Shown here: positions 48,411 through 59,822 of the stretch, one piece after another | Position numbering within the stretch: position 1 is the first letter of the stretch | How the letters are laid out: each line of letters opens with the position of its first letter | Assembly: GCA_020746875.1 (NCBI GenBank) | Contig: JAGTJL010000007.1 | Span: forward strand, 1 to 64,000 | Source: Rhexocercosporidium sp. MPI-PUGE-AT-0058 | Taxonomy: Eukaryota; Ascomycota; Leotiomycetes; Helotiales | Direction: 5' to 3' | DNA length: 64,000 nt | Program-made: the position numbers and the translations under genes | The notes under the pieces: model-generated | What the model was told of the DNA's origin: nothing | Database searches by the model: none | Seen by the model: the letters and a program-made list of their open reading frames with translations, nothing else

Positions 48411-48570
48411 TGTAATGACAGGTATGCTTCGGCTAGGTCAGGGGTCCGGAGTAGGTCCGACTCCACTCCGACTCCTTATATATATAGCTCCTTCTTATAC
48501 AATAGCTCTATAGTTTTTGTATTCTAAATATTAAGTCTATCTTCACGTCTAAAGCTCTTGCGTCGTTACA
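48411..48570 (+). repeat. Solo LTR, 160 bp
   Basis: It starts TGTAATGACA and ends TCGTTACA (TG...CA, with short inverted ends). The flanking 5-mers are CTTAG on the left and CTTAA on the right, a target duplication differing by one G/A transition. A TATATATAG stretch (48480-48488) sits where an LTR promoter would be. Confidence 0.6.
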
Positions 48571-50505
48571 CTTAACAAATAAACGTGAATACGCTATTAG
48601 CGCGCAACTTACCTATTACTTCACCGACTGAAGACAACTTTCTAATAATAATAATAATTGCAGCACTCGAATAAGTATGTAGGAGCTTCTGCGCATATGC
48701 GTAAGAGTCTTATAATTAAAGTAAATAACTTCTATTATTTTATAAAGCTATTCTTATCTGCTAAGCAAGATATACTAATAAGTTATGCGGGGCGGCTTAT
48801 AAAGCGATCGGACGACGTCCGACGAATTAATTGCGGTATAGCCTCGTGTGCTTAGCGCAGTGATTTAAATAACCGTATTAAATTTAATTAATTAAACTTG
48901 TTAATTAGAATGCGGCTGTCCCACTTACCGCGGCCTGATCCTCGCCTTAGACGACGCGAAGGCGTATCGATATATTATTAGTTAAAGTATAAGTATTACA
49001 GATGCTATTATTAAGAAAGGAAATAATTATTATATATATACGCTTATTTATTTCCGTTTTATAAGGTCGGGCTTATAGTATAGAGGGACCGAGGCTTTTA
49101 TAATATAAGTAGAATTTATTATGTTAGTATTTTTAGTTACGCCGGCGTTTTATTTCCTTTTACGGATAATCTTCGTTATATATACGCTTTTCCTCTGGAC
49201 TTCTGCAAAGGCCAGAGATTAATTCTTTAAATATATTTACCTTAAACCTCTACGAAGCTTCGCCTATCGTGAACTCCATCTAATAAAATGAGATATCATA
49301 AAACTAGCTTCTTTATCTTCTTCTTGGGAGTCGTTATCTTGTTGACTATTATTAAAAGACTCTTCTAAGCTTAATTGACTTGTATTTCGAGTTGAGTTAG
49401 GAATAATTATTCCTAAAAGATTATTAGTAAATAGAATTAATAAAAAGGTAATTAATAAATTTACTTACTTGGATCAACGTTGTTTTTTATAGGTTTTATA
49501 TTTATTAATTTATGGGAACTTCGAAAGTGAGTAAAATAATTACTCGTCAATTGATTGACTTTTTGATTAAACCATTTTTTACTACTTGAATTAATATTAT
49601 TCTATTAATAGATCTTAATACACTTACTTGCAATCACGAACTAAACATTGAACAGTAATGGTACGATAGTTTTTAAGCCTTTCCGGATTTAGATTAGATT
49701 TATTAAGAGTTTTTATTGAGTATTTAAACATAAAAAGAGGCGGTTTAATTTAAGAGGATCTAATTCGAATTCGGCCGAGTTTTGCTTAATATTTAAAGCA
49801 ATAGAAATTGATTAAGACATAATAGAGTATATCAAAAATATATAAATGTAATTGGAAAAGTATTTCGTAAAGTATAAGTTGTTATTAATTTAATAGAGTA
49901 TTTGTTAGAAATAAAAAGTTCAATTTAAAAAAGAATTTAGTTGTTTATATAAAAAAATAAATTACTTCTAAAGTTTTCTCGAGCTTTCTGATTATAAATT
50001 ATTAATCTCCTTATTAGAAATGACTAGAATTAACTTTTCTTTACTTATAAATAATCTATTTATAAGACTTACTACTTAATATTAATTTAGAAGTATTGTA
50101 TTAATTCTAGAAAGTTCCCTATCGCTAGCTCGCTTAATAAGCAAGACCGCGGGATCTATACCAAAAGAGGACGATTTCTGTCCAAAACGAGTGTAAACCC
50201 TGTAAACCTTAACCTTAATTAAGCAAAACTAATGAAAAGTATATTAGTCAGCATATTATTCAAATTAATCAATTATATTCAAATCAAATATTAATTAATT
50301 AAGATAGATTAAGATAGATTAATCATTAAAATTGTTGATTCGATTTGAATAATAGCCAGTATTCAAATCAAATCGAATCATTTGACACACTGTCTTGCCA
50401 ACTAATGTAAGAAGCTGACGAAGTGAGACGCAATCACCTCGAAGTAAAAGTGACCATGTGGCTTCATTAGAGCCATGAAGTACCTTTGGAAATTAAACCT
50501 CCCCT

Positions 50506-52843
50506 TTACAAGCTCCTCAATTCTCTTTCCATCATCTTAAGTAGCTCCACTAAGAGCCATTCCGGTTCCCCCCTATCTGCCATCAATGGACTTTGATTCC
50601 CAATCCAGCTCCAATTTTCCCTTGGTTCTTCTTCCCTGTCATTACCCCTACCACTCGGCAAAGCAGCTACCAGTGACTCCTCACCACTATCTTGTATTCC
50701 AGTCCGTACTCTATCCAAGCCAGGACCTGATCTGCCTTCGTTGAGTAACTTGATATACCGAGCCCACTCATCGAATGTATATCTTGTAGGCGGATAGTTT
50801 TTGGTTTGTGTTATTACTGTACCGATTTCTTTTAACAAAATGCACATGAGGCTCTTTCTTCTCTCCCGAGTGAGGGTTGCTTCCCCCACTCCACTTTGTC
50901 GTACAGAAGATAAACTTTGTGTGGCAATTGCGGAATGCTTCGAATCGAATTCTGGGGAAGTATCGGCGTGGTGGTTTGTGTTCTCTCGGATTGCGGCGTC
51001 GGTTTCGTCGGTGTGGCTTGTGAACCTAGTTGCCTTGGTCACTCTATAGGCCGCGTGTTTGATGGAAGCTTTGCAACGTCGATTTGACGCAAATATGGCC
51101 AAATTCCCCACCCACAATATCACATCACTGATCTTCCTCGTAATAGTGTCTCCCATGTTCGAAATTAGAATAGTGACGGACGGTACGGCGAGAAGGGACC
51201 AAAAGACGAACCACGCCTTTCCCGCAGGTGATATTGGGTAGAAATCGCCGTAGCCAATAGTGAGAAGTGAGGTAAAGGTAAAATATAAAGAGTCAAAATA
51301 TGACCATGACTGCTCTTTTTCGGTAGCTTTGAAGATAGATGCACTGACGAACCACAGTACGAACCAGGCCAAGGCAGAGATCAAGAGACAGGTCCAGCGG
51401 CGTTTAGTGATAGCTTGACCTTGTATCTGGCGTACAAGTTCGAATTCTTGCCTAGAATCATGAAACACTGCTCCGTAGTCATTATGAGAAAAGTTAAAGT
51501 GGACCGAATCTAACTTTCCTCCTTTCTGTCCTTTTTGTAGTTCTCGGTGTCGCAACTTCTCAACCAATAGAGTGCCCATTTTCACTTTCCCTCGGTCAAG
51601 TACTAAACTCCGGATAGAGCAGATTACTAGACCCAAGATGATGATTCCGCCGGTCGCATATGGAAATAGGAGGCTTCGGGCGAGATGCGTGCTTGGCGCC
51701 ATGTCTCCGATTCCCACTGTCAAGATGGTATAATCTGCCCAGTACACTGCATCTAGGTAGCTCCAGTCTTCGATATGTGCATAGATAGCAGCTCCTGAGA
51801 GGAGATAGAATAAAAACCCACTAGTCTGAATCATCAAACTCCGGCGACGGACGGTCGACTTGAATTCCTCGTCGTAGTGACCTCTGTAGAGACCAAAAAC
51901 CGCCACTACCATCATAGTCGCAACAAAGAAGTAAAGAACAGCCGAGAACACTGCATAGTAATACGCTTGTGTTAAGGCATACTCCGATGGCGCAGCAAGT
52001 TGCAAGGGCACAGTTGCTGTCAGTGCAACTAGTGAAATAGATGAAATGTACCTGTTTTGTTGTTAGCATAACCAATTATCCCAACTCATGTATAAACATA
52101 CCACCCAACGATTACAATATATTGCGCGACGGAGAACCTTACTCTCCCTGCCATGCTTAAGAGCAGGAACAAATTTGATATGAGTGCTACAGCTAACTGT
52201 GCTGCATTAACCCCGATAAGCCTGTTATTGAAGTAAGCTAGCGAGACAGGGGTTGAAATCGCTTCAACTGGTGAATAAAGGTTCAAGCCTTGCCATTTCG
52301 GATCATCAATATAATTCACGTCCTCTTTTGCCTCTTTTCCCTGTGTGGTAGATCTCCAAGGCACCGTGAGAGCGCATACACTGAAGGCTGATGCTATTGG
52401 TCCAAATGTTCCTGCGATTAAGGGGTAGGGAAACCACCAACGGCTGTGATAAGATAGTTAGTATGGTAGTCAATAGCTTATTGGATTGACTAAGGAGTAG
52501 GTCAAGAAATCAAGCGGGATAGTTGGCTCGATGTTTACAGCTTGCTCGTGGAGTTAGGAGTTCTAGTTTACGAACCTCGGGGCCCGTTGCGCTGCTTCAG
52601 TTTTCTTCTCCTTTCGCTTTTTATCTTGGCATCCCGCAAGGTTTGCTGCCAACTTCCAGACAGCGAAATTTCCCATGGTTGAATTGTAGGAAGGATTTGA
52701 GAGAATACTTCGAGAATTGAAGACCTGGACATTGAAAACTCATGGCTGTTTGCCGCCTTTTCCTCTTGGAGATGCCCTTCGCGATGCTTTTCGAGGAGCA
52801 CGTGTGAATCTGGATAGAGCCTGGCGTCCGCTTCTAGATGCAT
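50506..52843 (-). CDS. TOK-type outward-rectifying potassium channel
   Basis: Plasma-membrane K+ channel with two pore domains and eight predicted membrane spans, 719 residues. Exons are 52843-52572, 52443-52102 and 52051-50506; introns are 128 bp (GTAAAC donor) and 50 bp (GTATGT donor). The selectivity filters are TVGIGD (316-321) and TIGYGD (469-474), each between membrane helices. The second intron is confirmed by VGW-YISS continuity. The N-terminal 90 residues are cytosolic and charged; a run of spans follows; the C-terminal 200 residues are cytosolic, polar and acidic. The ATG at 52843 is the first after an in-frame upstream stop (TAA). The family sets membrane potential and K+ efflux. 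It is divergent from the lysophospholipase gene, with 718 bp between the start codons. Minus-strand ORFs in other frames here are shadows. Confidence 0.93.
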
Positions 52844-53561
52844 GTGATAGCGATTCCCATCGGTGAGTTGCAGTTATAACATATGGGATGCAGAACAGTA
52901 AAGTGCAAAACGTTTATAGCAAGTCTAACTAATATGGGTCAAGCGGGTGCGTAGCACATTTAGAGGTGGCCGAATTATAACGCGAAGAGGTCAAGCGGCT
53001 ACTTATCGAGTTATAGTGTCATAGGGTGGGTTTCAAGAATCCGTCCACGTCATTCACATGCTTTCGTGCCTCGCTCGGGAAGCCGGATGTACTAGTACTG
53101 ACAGCGATCCAAGGCGTTGTTTGTGGGCTGAGGCGAAGATAAACTGTGTGACTAACAGAATCTACTGTAAGGTCTGAATAGACTTGGCGAGAGCTAGTGT
53201 TTACCGCTTGCCGCCCCCTGCGCTCGTAGAATGAACAGGGATTAGAACGCACATGCAACTGCCGCACCTCCTTGCGGCAAGACTCTCAACTCCTGGACTT
53301 GGGTTGATGCAACAGGAATCGAAATATGCAAGTAAATCTACCTGCACAACATCCTGCTTCACTATTGGTCCTGAAATTGGACTGCAGAGCCCAGCACATT
53401 TGATTGATTTCTCAGTGAACGGGCGTTACTCTTCAGCAACAAAGTCTCGCACCGACTTGAGTAGATTAAACACAGATAAACCCAAGTATTGCTGTTTTCC
53501 CCTTTATCTACAGTCCAAATTCCAGCAGTCCGAACGATTTCAACGGTAAATTAATACAACA
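52844..53561. promoter_or_regulatory. Shared divergent promoter region
   Basis: This 718-bp interval separates the start codons of the potassium channel (minus) and lysophospholipase (plus), so both promoters and leaders must lie here. A short hairpin TGCCGCA/TGCGGCA occurs at 53260-53280. No specific factor site could be assigned. Confidence 0.45.
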
Positions 53562-55567
53562 TGAAGGGAACTTGCGGCTTTCTTCGGTCAATCGCTGCTA
53601 TTACTCTTTGTAAGTATAGAGCTGTAGCTACTAAGCCATTCTCTGGGGGAATGAATTACTAACACAGTATTGAAGTGGGGATCATTCGCGGGAAGGCCTT
53701 CGCCGAAGAAGATGCTGCAATTGCACTTCCGGTCCAGGCGATGAAGCGTGGTGCTCCTGATTCACCCACTGGTGGATATGCGCCAGGGAATGTTGACTGT
53801 CCTTCGAATCGTCCCATTATTCGAACTGCCACTGCACTTTCCGCAAATGAGACCGCATGGCTCTCACTCCGAAGAAACAAGACAATTGCACCAATGGCCT
53901 CGTTTCTCACTCGAGCGAACATCTCTGGATTCAATGCGTCAGAATATATCTCTAGGATTGCCAATGACCCTGCCGCTCTGCCCAACATTGGGATTGCAAT
54001 ATCAGGTGGAGGCTACAGAGCAATGTTGAATGGAGCTGGCTTTATCGCCGCTGCAGACAGTCGAACGGAGAATTCTACCAATGCGGGAGGAATTGGGGGC
54101 CTCCTACAATCTGCGACATATCTGTCGGGTCTTTCTGGAGGCGCTTGGCTGGTTGGCTCACTCTACGCCAATAATTTTAGTACCGTCACTATGTTACGAG
54201 ATGGTAGCCCTGGCTCAGCTGTTTGGCAGTTTGAAAACTCAATTTTGAAGGGTCCTAAATCAAGTGGATTGTCAATCGCAAATACTGCGGACTATTACGA
54301 TATTCTTGAAGCTGACGTTGATTCAAAAGCTAATGCTGGATACGAGACGTCCATCACCGATTATTGGGGGCGTGCCCTATCTTTTCAACTTGTCAATGCT
54401 TCCAATGGTGGCCCGGCATATTCTTTTTCGTCTACTGCACTAGACGAAAACTTTCTTAGTGGCGAAACTCCATTTCCAGTCCTGGTGGCTGACGCTCGTG
54501 CGCCTGGAACCACGATTATATCCTTGAACTCAACTGTGTACGAGTTCAACCCATTCGAACTTGGTTCATGGGATCCAACGACGTACGCCTTTGCGCCACT
54601 CCGTTATATTGGATCCAGTTTCTCCCGCGGGTTTATTCCAATGAATGCAACTTGCGTTCGTGGTTTTGATCAAGTCGGCTTCCTAATGGGCACTTCATCT
54701 TCTCTTTTCAACCAATTCCTTCTCCAAATTAATTCGACGGATATACCCGATAAGTTGAACGATGCTCTCACGTCGACTCTCGAACAGATTGGCTCAAACG
54801 AGAACGACGTTGCCTTATTCAACCCAAACCCCTTTTTCGGTTATAACAACAACACAAACGAGAATGCTCAATCTACTCAGTTGACCCTTGTGGATGGTGG
54901 AGAAGACGGACAGAATATCCCCCTTTCCCCTCTTATCCAGCCATTGCGGTCAGTGGATGTCATCTTTGCTGTCGACTCCTCTGCAGATACAACTTTCTTC
55001 TGGCCAAATGGTACTTCTTTGGTGGCAACCTATAGACGCTCCCTGAACATCACACTCGAAAACGGCACGGCCTTTCCAGCTATTCCTGATCAGAATACCT
55101 TCGTAAACTTGGGTCTCAACAACCGTCCCTCGTTCTTTGGCTGCGACGTGAGCAATCTTACTGGCGAAGCTCCCCTCCTTGTGTACGTGCCTAATGCGCC
55201 GTACATCATTCAGTCGAACTTTTCCACATTTAAGCAAGACTATAATGACACTGAGAGGAACCTCGTGATTCAAAACGGCTATGATGTGGCAACTATGGGC
55301 AATGGCACTGTGGATAGTGAGTGGCTTACTTGCGTAGGATGTGCACTACTAAGCAGAAGCTTCACGAAGACGGGTACAGAGGTCCCAACAGCTTGCATTC
55401 TGTGCTTTGATAGGTACTGCTGGAATGGAACAGTGAATTCTACATTGCCGAGCATTTACGAGCCAGAAGCTATGTTGCAGGCCAGCGCTGCAAATAGTAG
55501 TAATTGCCTCAACAGGGGTTTCATGGTGGCGGTTCTTGTAGCGCTTTTTACGCTTGTTATCCTCTGA
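53562..55567 (+). CDS. Lysophospholipase / phospholipase B, secreted or GPI-anchored
   Basis: Hydrolyses acyl chains from (lyso)phospholipids at the cell surface. It is 639 residues from exons 53562-53609 and 53696-55567. Residues 1-25 form a signal peptide (hydrophobic LLLLFAFA core). The catalytic parts are GGGYRAM (120-126, oxyanion region), SGLSGGAW with nucleophile Ser 163, and [10 protein letters not shown] with Asp 416, as in the PLA2_B/cPLA2 family. Many N-x-S/T sites and a hydrophobic C-terminal tail after NSSN suggest glycosylation and a GPI anchor. The intron acceptor is the uncertain point: the first AG after the CTAAC branch site (53667) breaks the frame, while AG at 53695 keeps it and gives a normal signal peptide. 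The length is usual for the family. Confidence 0.93.
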
Positions 55568-56034
55568 TGAGATGAGTTGTGTATTTGGACAGATTGGCCG
55601 GTGGCTACCTTCTAACGTTTGTAGTTACGACTCTGTATAGGAGTATCTTGTAATTCATTTGAGTATTAGGGCATTAATAATTCCAGTTGCTTTTTTTTTT
55701 TAACTACAGAAATCCAAGAGAGAGAAACACAACCACATTCAACGAGTTCGCCTCCACCCATCCCAAATCGTGAACCCGAAAAAATAGGATACTTCTTCAC
55801 GAGTCATCCAAAGAGCAGCTTGTCATTTCGGCATACGCTTTTGCGCCATCAAACTTGGCTCCCAGTAATAGTGGATTCATTGTTAGGCGCAGCCTCCCGA
55901 TCGGTCTTGTGCCGCCAATGCGCGATTCTGGTGGAGCTTGAAACATGACCCATCACACTACTGGAGGAACTCCAATCTCCTGAATAATTCGTGCATACAT
56001 ATATCCCCTATTTGGTTGGGTAAGTATATAGTCG
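55568..56034. other. Convergent 3' region, no gene
   Basis: It lies between the stops of the lysophospholipase and the MARVEL gene. A poly-T run (55690-55701) and AT-rich ends are compatible with 3' untranslated regions. Nothing else seen. Confidence 0.5.
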
Positions 56035-56610
56035 TCACGATATCGAGGTGGGAGAGGGGTGGTGGCCTACAAGAAACCCGCTGAAAAACCAGCACCAACC
56101 GCCAATGAAACTGAATGCGAGGGTAGCCAGCCACTCTGAACATGCTTCTCTTCCGACGATAGATTGCGTAATTGAGCTGTGTGGGATTGTATGCCAGTAC
56201 CTGCCCCAATAGTATCCCCAAGAGTTCCAATACCAAAATGATCCGCATCCACCAGATACAGTGAGCTATAGTTCCATATTATTATGAATATAACAGGCAC
56301 AACACTATCTTAATGACTACAGTGGAGTACTCACATTGCACAGCAACCCGAATGCAACCATCCAGCATACGAAAAGGGCAAAGTCAAGACAGAAGCAATA
56401 GAAGGAATACTTCAGCGGGGGCAAGAGGATCAGAGAAGCTAGTATACCGATGCCGGCGATTACTTCAGCATAGATGATGCGAGAACTTGCGTGAGCATTG
56501 GCAGAGGATAGAAAGTAGAGATATCGTCCTACGAGGCCGGCGACAACAGCGGCCGAAATGAGTTCGCTAAGGCGAAGGATCACAGAGCAGGTCTTAGATG
56601 CAGCACCCAT
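56035..56610 (-). CDS. MARVEL-like four-span membrane protein
   Basis: Small integral membrane protein of 168 residues from exons 56610-56335 and 56265-56035, with a 69-bp intron (GTGAGT donor, TAG acceptor). Four hydrophobic spans lie roughly at 13-35, 44-66, 70-91 and 141-163. After the third comes a Trp/Tyr/Gly-rich extracytosolic loop (GCGSFWYWNSWGYYWG) and then CSEWLATLAFSF, the typical layout of fungal MARVEL proteins. The second exon is easily missed: in the unspliced frame it meets a stop, and other frames give spurious hydrophobic peptides. The role is unknown; relatives are linked to membrane apposition and trafficking. It is divergent from the oleate hydratase gene. Confidence 0.82.
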
Positions 56611-57451
56611 TCTGGTAACAAATGTGATAGTGAAAAGGTTCGGTTTGTGGATTCAATAATCTGGTGAATGTATTGCCACTCATGGAGAGACAAAACTGGG
56701 TTTAAGAGTAGAATATCTGGGAAGAAGTGCAGCTCATGTGGCGAAATGACTAGAAGCCAATTATTAGAGCAACTGGAAATTTGAGGGAAAGAGCAAGGAA
56801 ATTACTCTAGCGCTGCATAGTGTAGATTAATTTGTATGGAATGGTCAGATAGATGTCACGGTCTGAATGCAATTGGAGGATTCAAAAACTGTAGTGGCGT
56901 AGGGTTTCTCTTGTCGGTCAGAAGTTTTTCAATATCACATGTAAGCCAAGCTATCTCCTCCGTAAAGGGGTCCTGTGGGCTGATACTCAAAGCACGGTGG
57001 AGAGACCAGATCGATCAACCAATTGATGACAAAGGCCTCCGCTTTCACGGACAACGCATGGAATGGAAGAGGGTTGGATGACCGGAATTCCGGCAACCAC
57101 CGAAAGGGGACACAAGCCAACGAGCAAAAGCGTACGAGTTTGGAGAAACCCATTGCTAGGATTCAAGCCCTCGACAACGCCGCTTAGGGCACTGGTAATG
57201 ACTGGATTTCAAAGCGTGGGCTTACTAGGGCAATCATGGTGTGATTCGTTCTAAAACACGCATCGGAATTGATTATTCCACCCTTCTGGCAGAATGGGCG
57301 GGGACTAGTTGGGACGTGCAACTAACATACATCTTGGCTACTTAAACCATGCTTTCTTGATTTCAACGAGAAGAAAACTGCATCCTCAGGGCGCTTCAAA
57401 AACTTTCGGAATTTAAAGATACATATGCTCAATTGAGCTGAAGCATTCAAT
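56611..57451. promoter_or_regulatory. Divergent promoter region, MARVEL and oleate hydratase genes
   Basis: This 841-bp interval between two divergent start codons has no supported gene. Small frames on both strands (56836-57254) have no motif. No specific regulatory site was identified. Confidence 0.4.
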
Positions 57452-59222
57452 ATGGCAAACGGCCATGCTGCACTGGTTGGTCACCAGAGGCAACCAGAAT
57501 TGACCAACGCATACCTTATAGGCGATGGGATCGCATCTTTGGCATCCGCCGTCTATCTTATTCACCATGCACGGGTTCCCCCTTCGCAGATACATGTCCT
57601 GGAGTCGGGACCGAGCGGGCCATTGCGTAGCACCGAAACTCCTGGTTCTGGCTATGTCGTATCGGTTGAGCAGATGCTGAGTTTCAGCTGTGTCTGCTTA
57701 TATGATCTGCTTTCTATCGTTCCTTCACTGAATGATGCTGCAATGACTGTGAAGCAAGAGATAGACGAGTTTAACGCCATGCCTAGGAACAGAACATACT
57801 CCAATTCCAGACTTATTGCAACAGGCCAGGACGGTCCGCAAATTGTGGCTGCTAAGGAGCTCGGACTGAGAAAGAAAGACACCCAGGATCTTCTCACAAT
57901 GTATAGGACATCAGAGGAGAAGCTGAGTAGCCTCAAAGTCACGGACTGCTTCGAGGAAAATTTTTTCCAGACAAATTTCTGGTGTATGTGGGCTACGATG
58001 CAAGTTGAGAGCCTGTCTCTTGTGTTGAAGATCTTTAGTTGACAATAGTCCATAGGTTTTCATTTCAGCCTTGGCATAGCGCAACAGAGTTTCGGCGGTA
58101 TCTTCACAGATTCATTCTCGGTTTACCGAGGATAAATACACTTGAGCGCTTAGACGTTACGCCATACAACCAATACGAATCTATTATCCTCCCAATTGAG
58201 ACTTATCTAAAAGCTCAAGGCGTCAATTTCAGATACGGTATGGCTTACCCTGTGTTTCAGACTTCGAGGTAAACCCAATTAATTCTTTAGCAGATACTGG
58301 GGCTGTCAGACTTTCCTTCGCTCAGAGTTCTGATATCGAAGTCGAGGGGATATATTTCAGCAAGGATGGCGGCCAAGAATTTATCCAGGTGGAAGGCTCC
58401 GACATTGTCTTCCTGACCCTTGGTTCGACTACGGCTTGCGCCTCCATTGGTAGCAATGACTCTCCATCAGGGCCACTCCTGTCCCCACACGATGCTCTGA
58501 GAGCATCAGATGCTGGCTGGAGGAACTGGTCTTCCCTCTTCTTTTCATCCCTGCTGAATACTCCTCACGTCTCTCAACTCGGCAATCCCCAGAATTTCTA
58601 TTCGCGCATGACGGAGTCCTGCTCGTTGTGGTTCACAGTATCTCTTGAGAGTCCAGAATTCTTCAAGTTGTTCGAAGAATTGACTTCTAATGCTCCTGGC
58701 AGAGGCGGAATAACGACTCTTAAAGATAGCAGCTGGCTTTTGAGTATTGTCGTCCCGCACCAGCCGTACTTCCTTAGCCAACCGGATGACATCCAAGTAT
58801 TCTGGGGTTATGCACTCTTTCCAGAGAAAACTGGCGATAAAATCCGCAAACCGATGTTTGAGTGCACCGGCCAGGAAATCTTTACGGAGGTCTTAGGACA
58901 TCTCAACTTCCCTGATGATTCTTCATGGAGAAATTCCATCACTATTCCATGCCTGATGCCGTATGCTACAAGCCCGCTTCTAGCAAGGGCAAGCCATGAA
59001 GATCGGCCACAGGTTATTCCTAAGGGAAGCATTAATTTCGCACTGTTGGGACAATTTGTGGAGATTCCTGAGGATGCCATGTTTCCTCTGGAGTATAGCG
59101 TTAGGGCTGCTCAGACGGCGGTCTTCAAGATGATGGGAATGCAAAAGCAACCTAATAGGATCTACAAAGGAGAACAAAATTTGAAGACCTTGATGATGGC
59201 CCTGAAGGCGCTATTGTCATAG
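57452..59222 (+). CDS. Oleate hydratase (myosin-cross-reactive antigen family)
   Basis: FAD-dependent hydratase that adds water to the cis-9 double bond of oleate-type fatty acids. It is 553 residues from exons 57452-57999, 58056-58237 and 58291-59222. Family landmarks in order: AYLIGDGIASLASAVYLI (FAD site, with Asp in the usual all-Gly stretch), FFQTNFWCMWAT, FSFQPWHSATEFRRYLHRF, TPYNQYESI, a strand near SDIVFLTLGS, LKDSSWLLSIVVPHQPYF, VFWGYALFPE, KPMFECTGQEI, MPYATSPLLAR and FVEIPED. Intron 1 is unusual: its donor is GCAAGT, giving a GC-AG intron (58000-58055), and only this joins WAT-M-FSFQPW in frame. Intron 2 (58238-58290, GTATGG donor) replaces a stop-bearing stretch. Bacterial homologues dominate the family, but two introns show the gene is long settled in a fungus. 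It converges with the exchanger gene. Confidence 0.92.
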
Positions 59223-59792
59223 TACCTCTTCCAATTGCTTCAAAGAGAAATCCATTGAGGTTTCATATTTGCTTTTATGGTTTCTGTGATGGTCGTGGAG
59301 GCGGTGGGAGGGTCCATATTAATGTTAATATAACTTACGTGCAACGGAATTTATCAAGAATCCTCAGTGCAAACACGTTAGGAAGAAATATATGTGAGGT
59401 TCAATATATATAGTAGGATAACCTTCCCCCATCATTCCTAATGAATATGATTTGCTCGTAGTTCATGAAATAAGTCAAGGTTGAGAGAGTGCCGTTGAAT
59501 TAACCAAAAGGATCTATTGTAAAACAAAAGATACTAACTTCAAGTCCAGGTGTTTAAAAGTGTGAAACAAGTTTGTAGTGTGAGGTTCAAATGATAAGGA
59601 GCCACAAAACGAGCCCACCATAAAGGTTCTGTAATTATACCAACTAATCTCTAACTTCTCCCCGAATTGGAAACCTGAAGCCATACATATATACCAGGGA
59701 AAACTCTGCACATTTGGTGGCTTGGCGCCTCCGAGCGTCATTCAAGACCCCTCCGCCCTACCTCCTACTCTCTACCTCCTACTCTCTAACTC
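59223..59792. other. Convergent 3' region with repeats
   Basis: No gene between the oleate hydratase and the exchanger stop codons. It contains the second copy of a dispersed repeat (59579-59706) and the outer part of a CT-rich minisatellite that extends into the exchanger's last exon. Confidence 0.55.
59579..59706 (+). repeat. Dispersed repeat shared with 34954-35080, copy 2
   Basis: It starts TGTGAGGTTCAAATGATA, then CTGTAATTATACCAACTAATCTCTAAC and an ACCTGAAGCCAT end at the same spacing as copy 1. Probably a fragment of an old transposable element. Confidence 0.6.
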
Positions 59793-59822
59793 CTACTCTC
59801 TAACTCCCTCTCTAACTCCTAA
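59758..59822. repeat. CT-rich minisatellite overlapping the exchanger 3' end
   Basis: About five units of CTCTAACTCCTA or CTCTACCTCCTA in tandem. On the minus strand the units encode the last residues of the exchanger (VREGVRE) and its TAG stop, so repeat length changes would alter the C-terminus. Confidence 0.8.

Larger units (their letters stand above)
45784..50393. other. AT-rich island of nested LTR fragments
   Basis: A 4.6-kb AT-rich tract between normal-composition genes. The left border has GTGTCAAAGGATTATTCAAAT; the right border, read on the minus strand, has GTGTCAAATGATTCGATTTG and further ATTCAAAT copies, so related sequences face inwards. No 8-bp or other target duplication was found. 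Inside lie a truncated copia LTR, a 494-bp gypsy-like LTR, a 78-bp tandem repeat and a 160-bp solo LTR. RIP-like composition is clear. No intact gene; frames at 46506-46285, 47675-47917 and 48658-48855 are not supported. Confidence 0.7.

Noticed and set aside
45784..50393. Single intact 4.6-kb DNA transposon
   Set aside because: Border sequences are related but no target duplication or transposase frame was found, and the inside is made of LTR pieces.
50801..51241. Plus-strand genes inside the potassium channel
   Set aside because: Shadow frames of the strongly supported TOK coding sequence.
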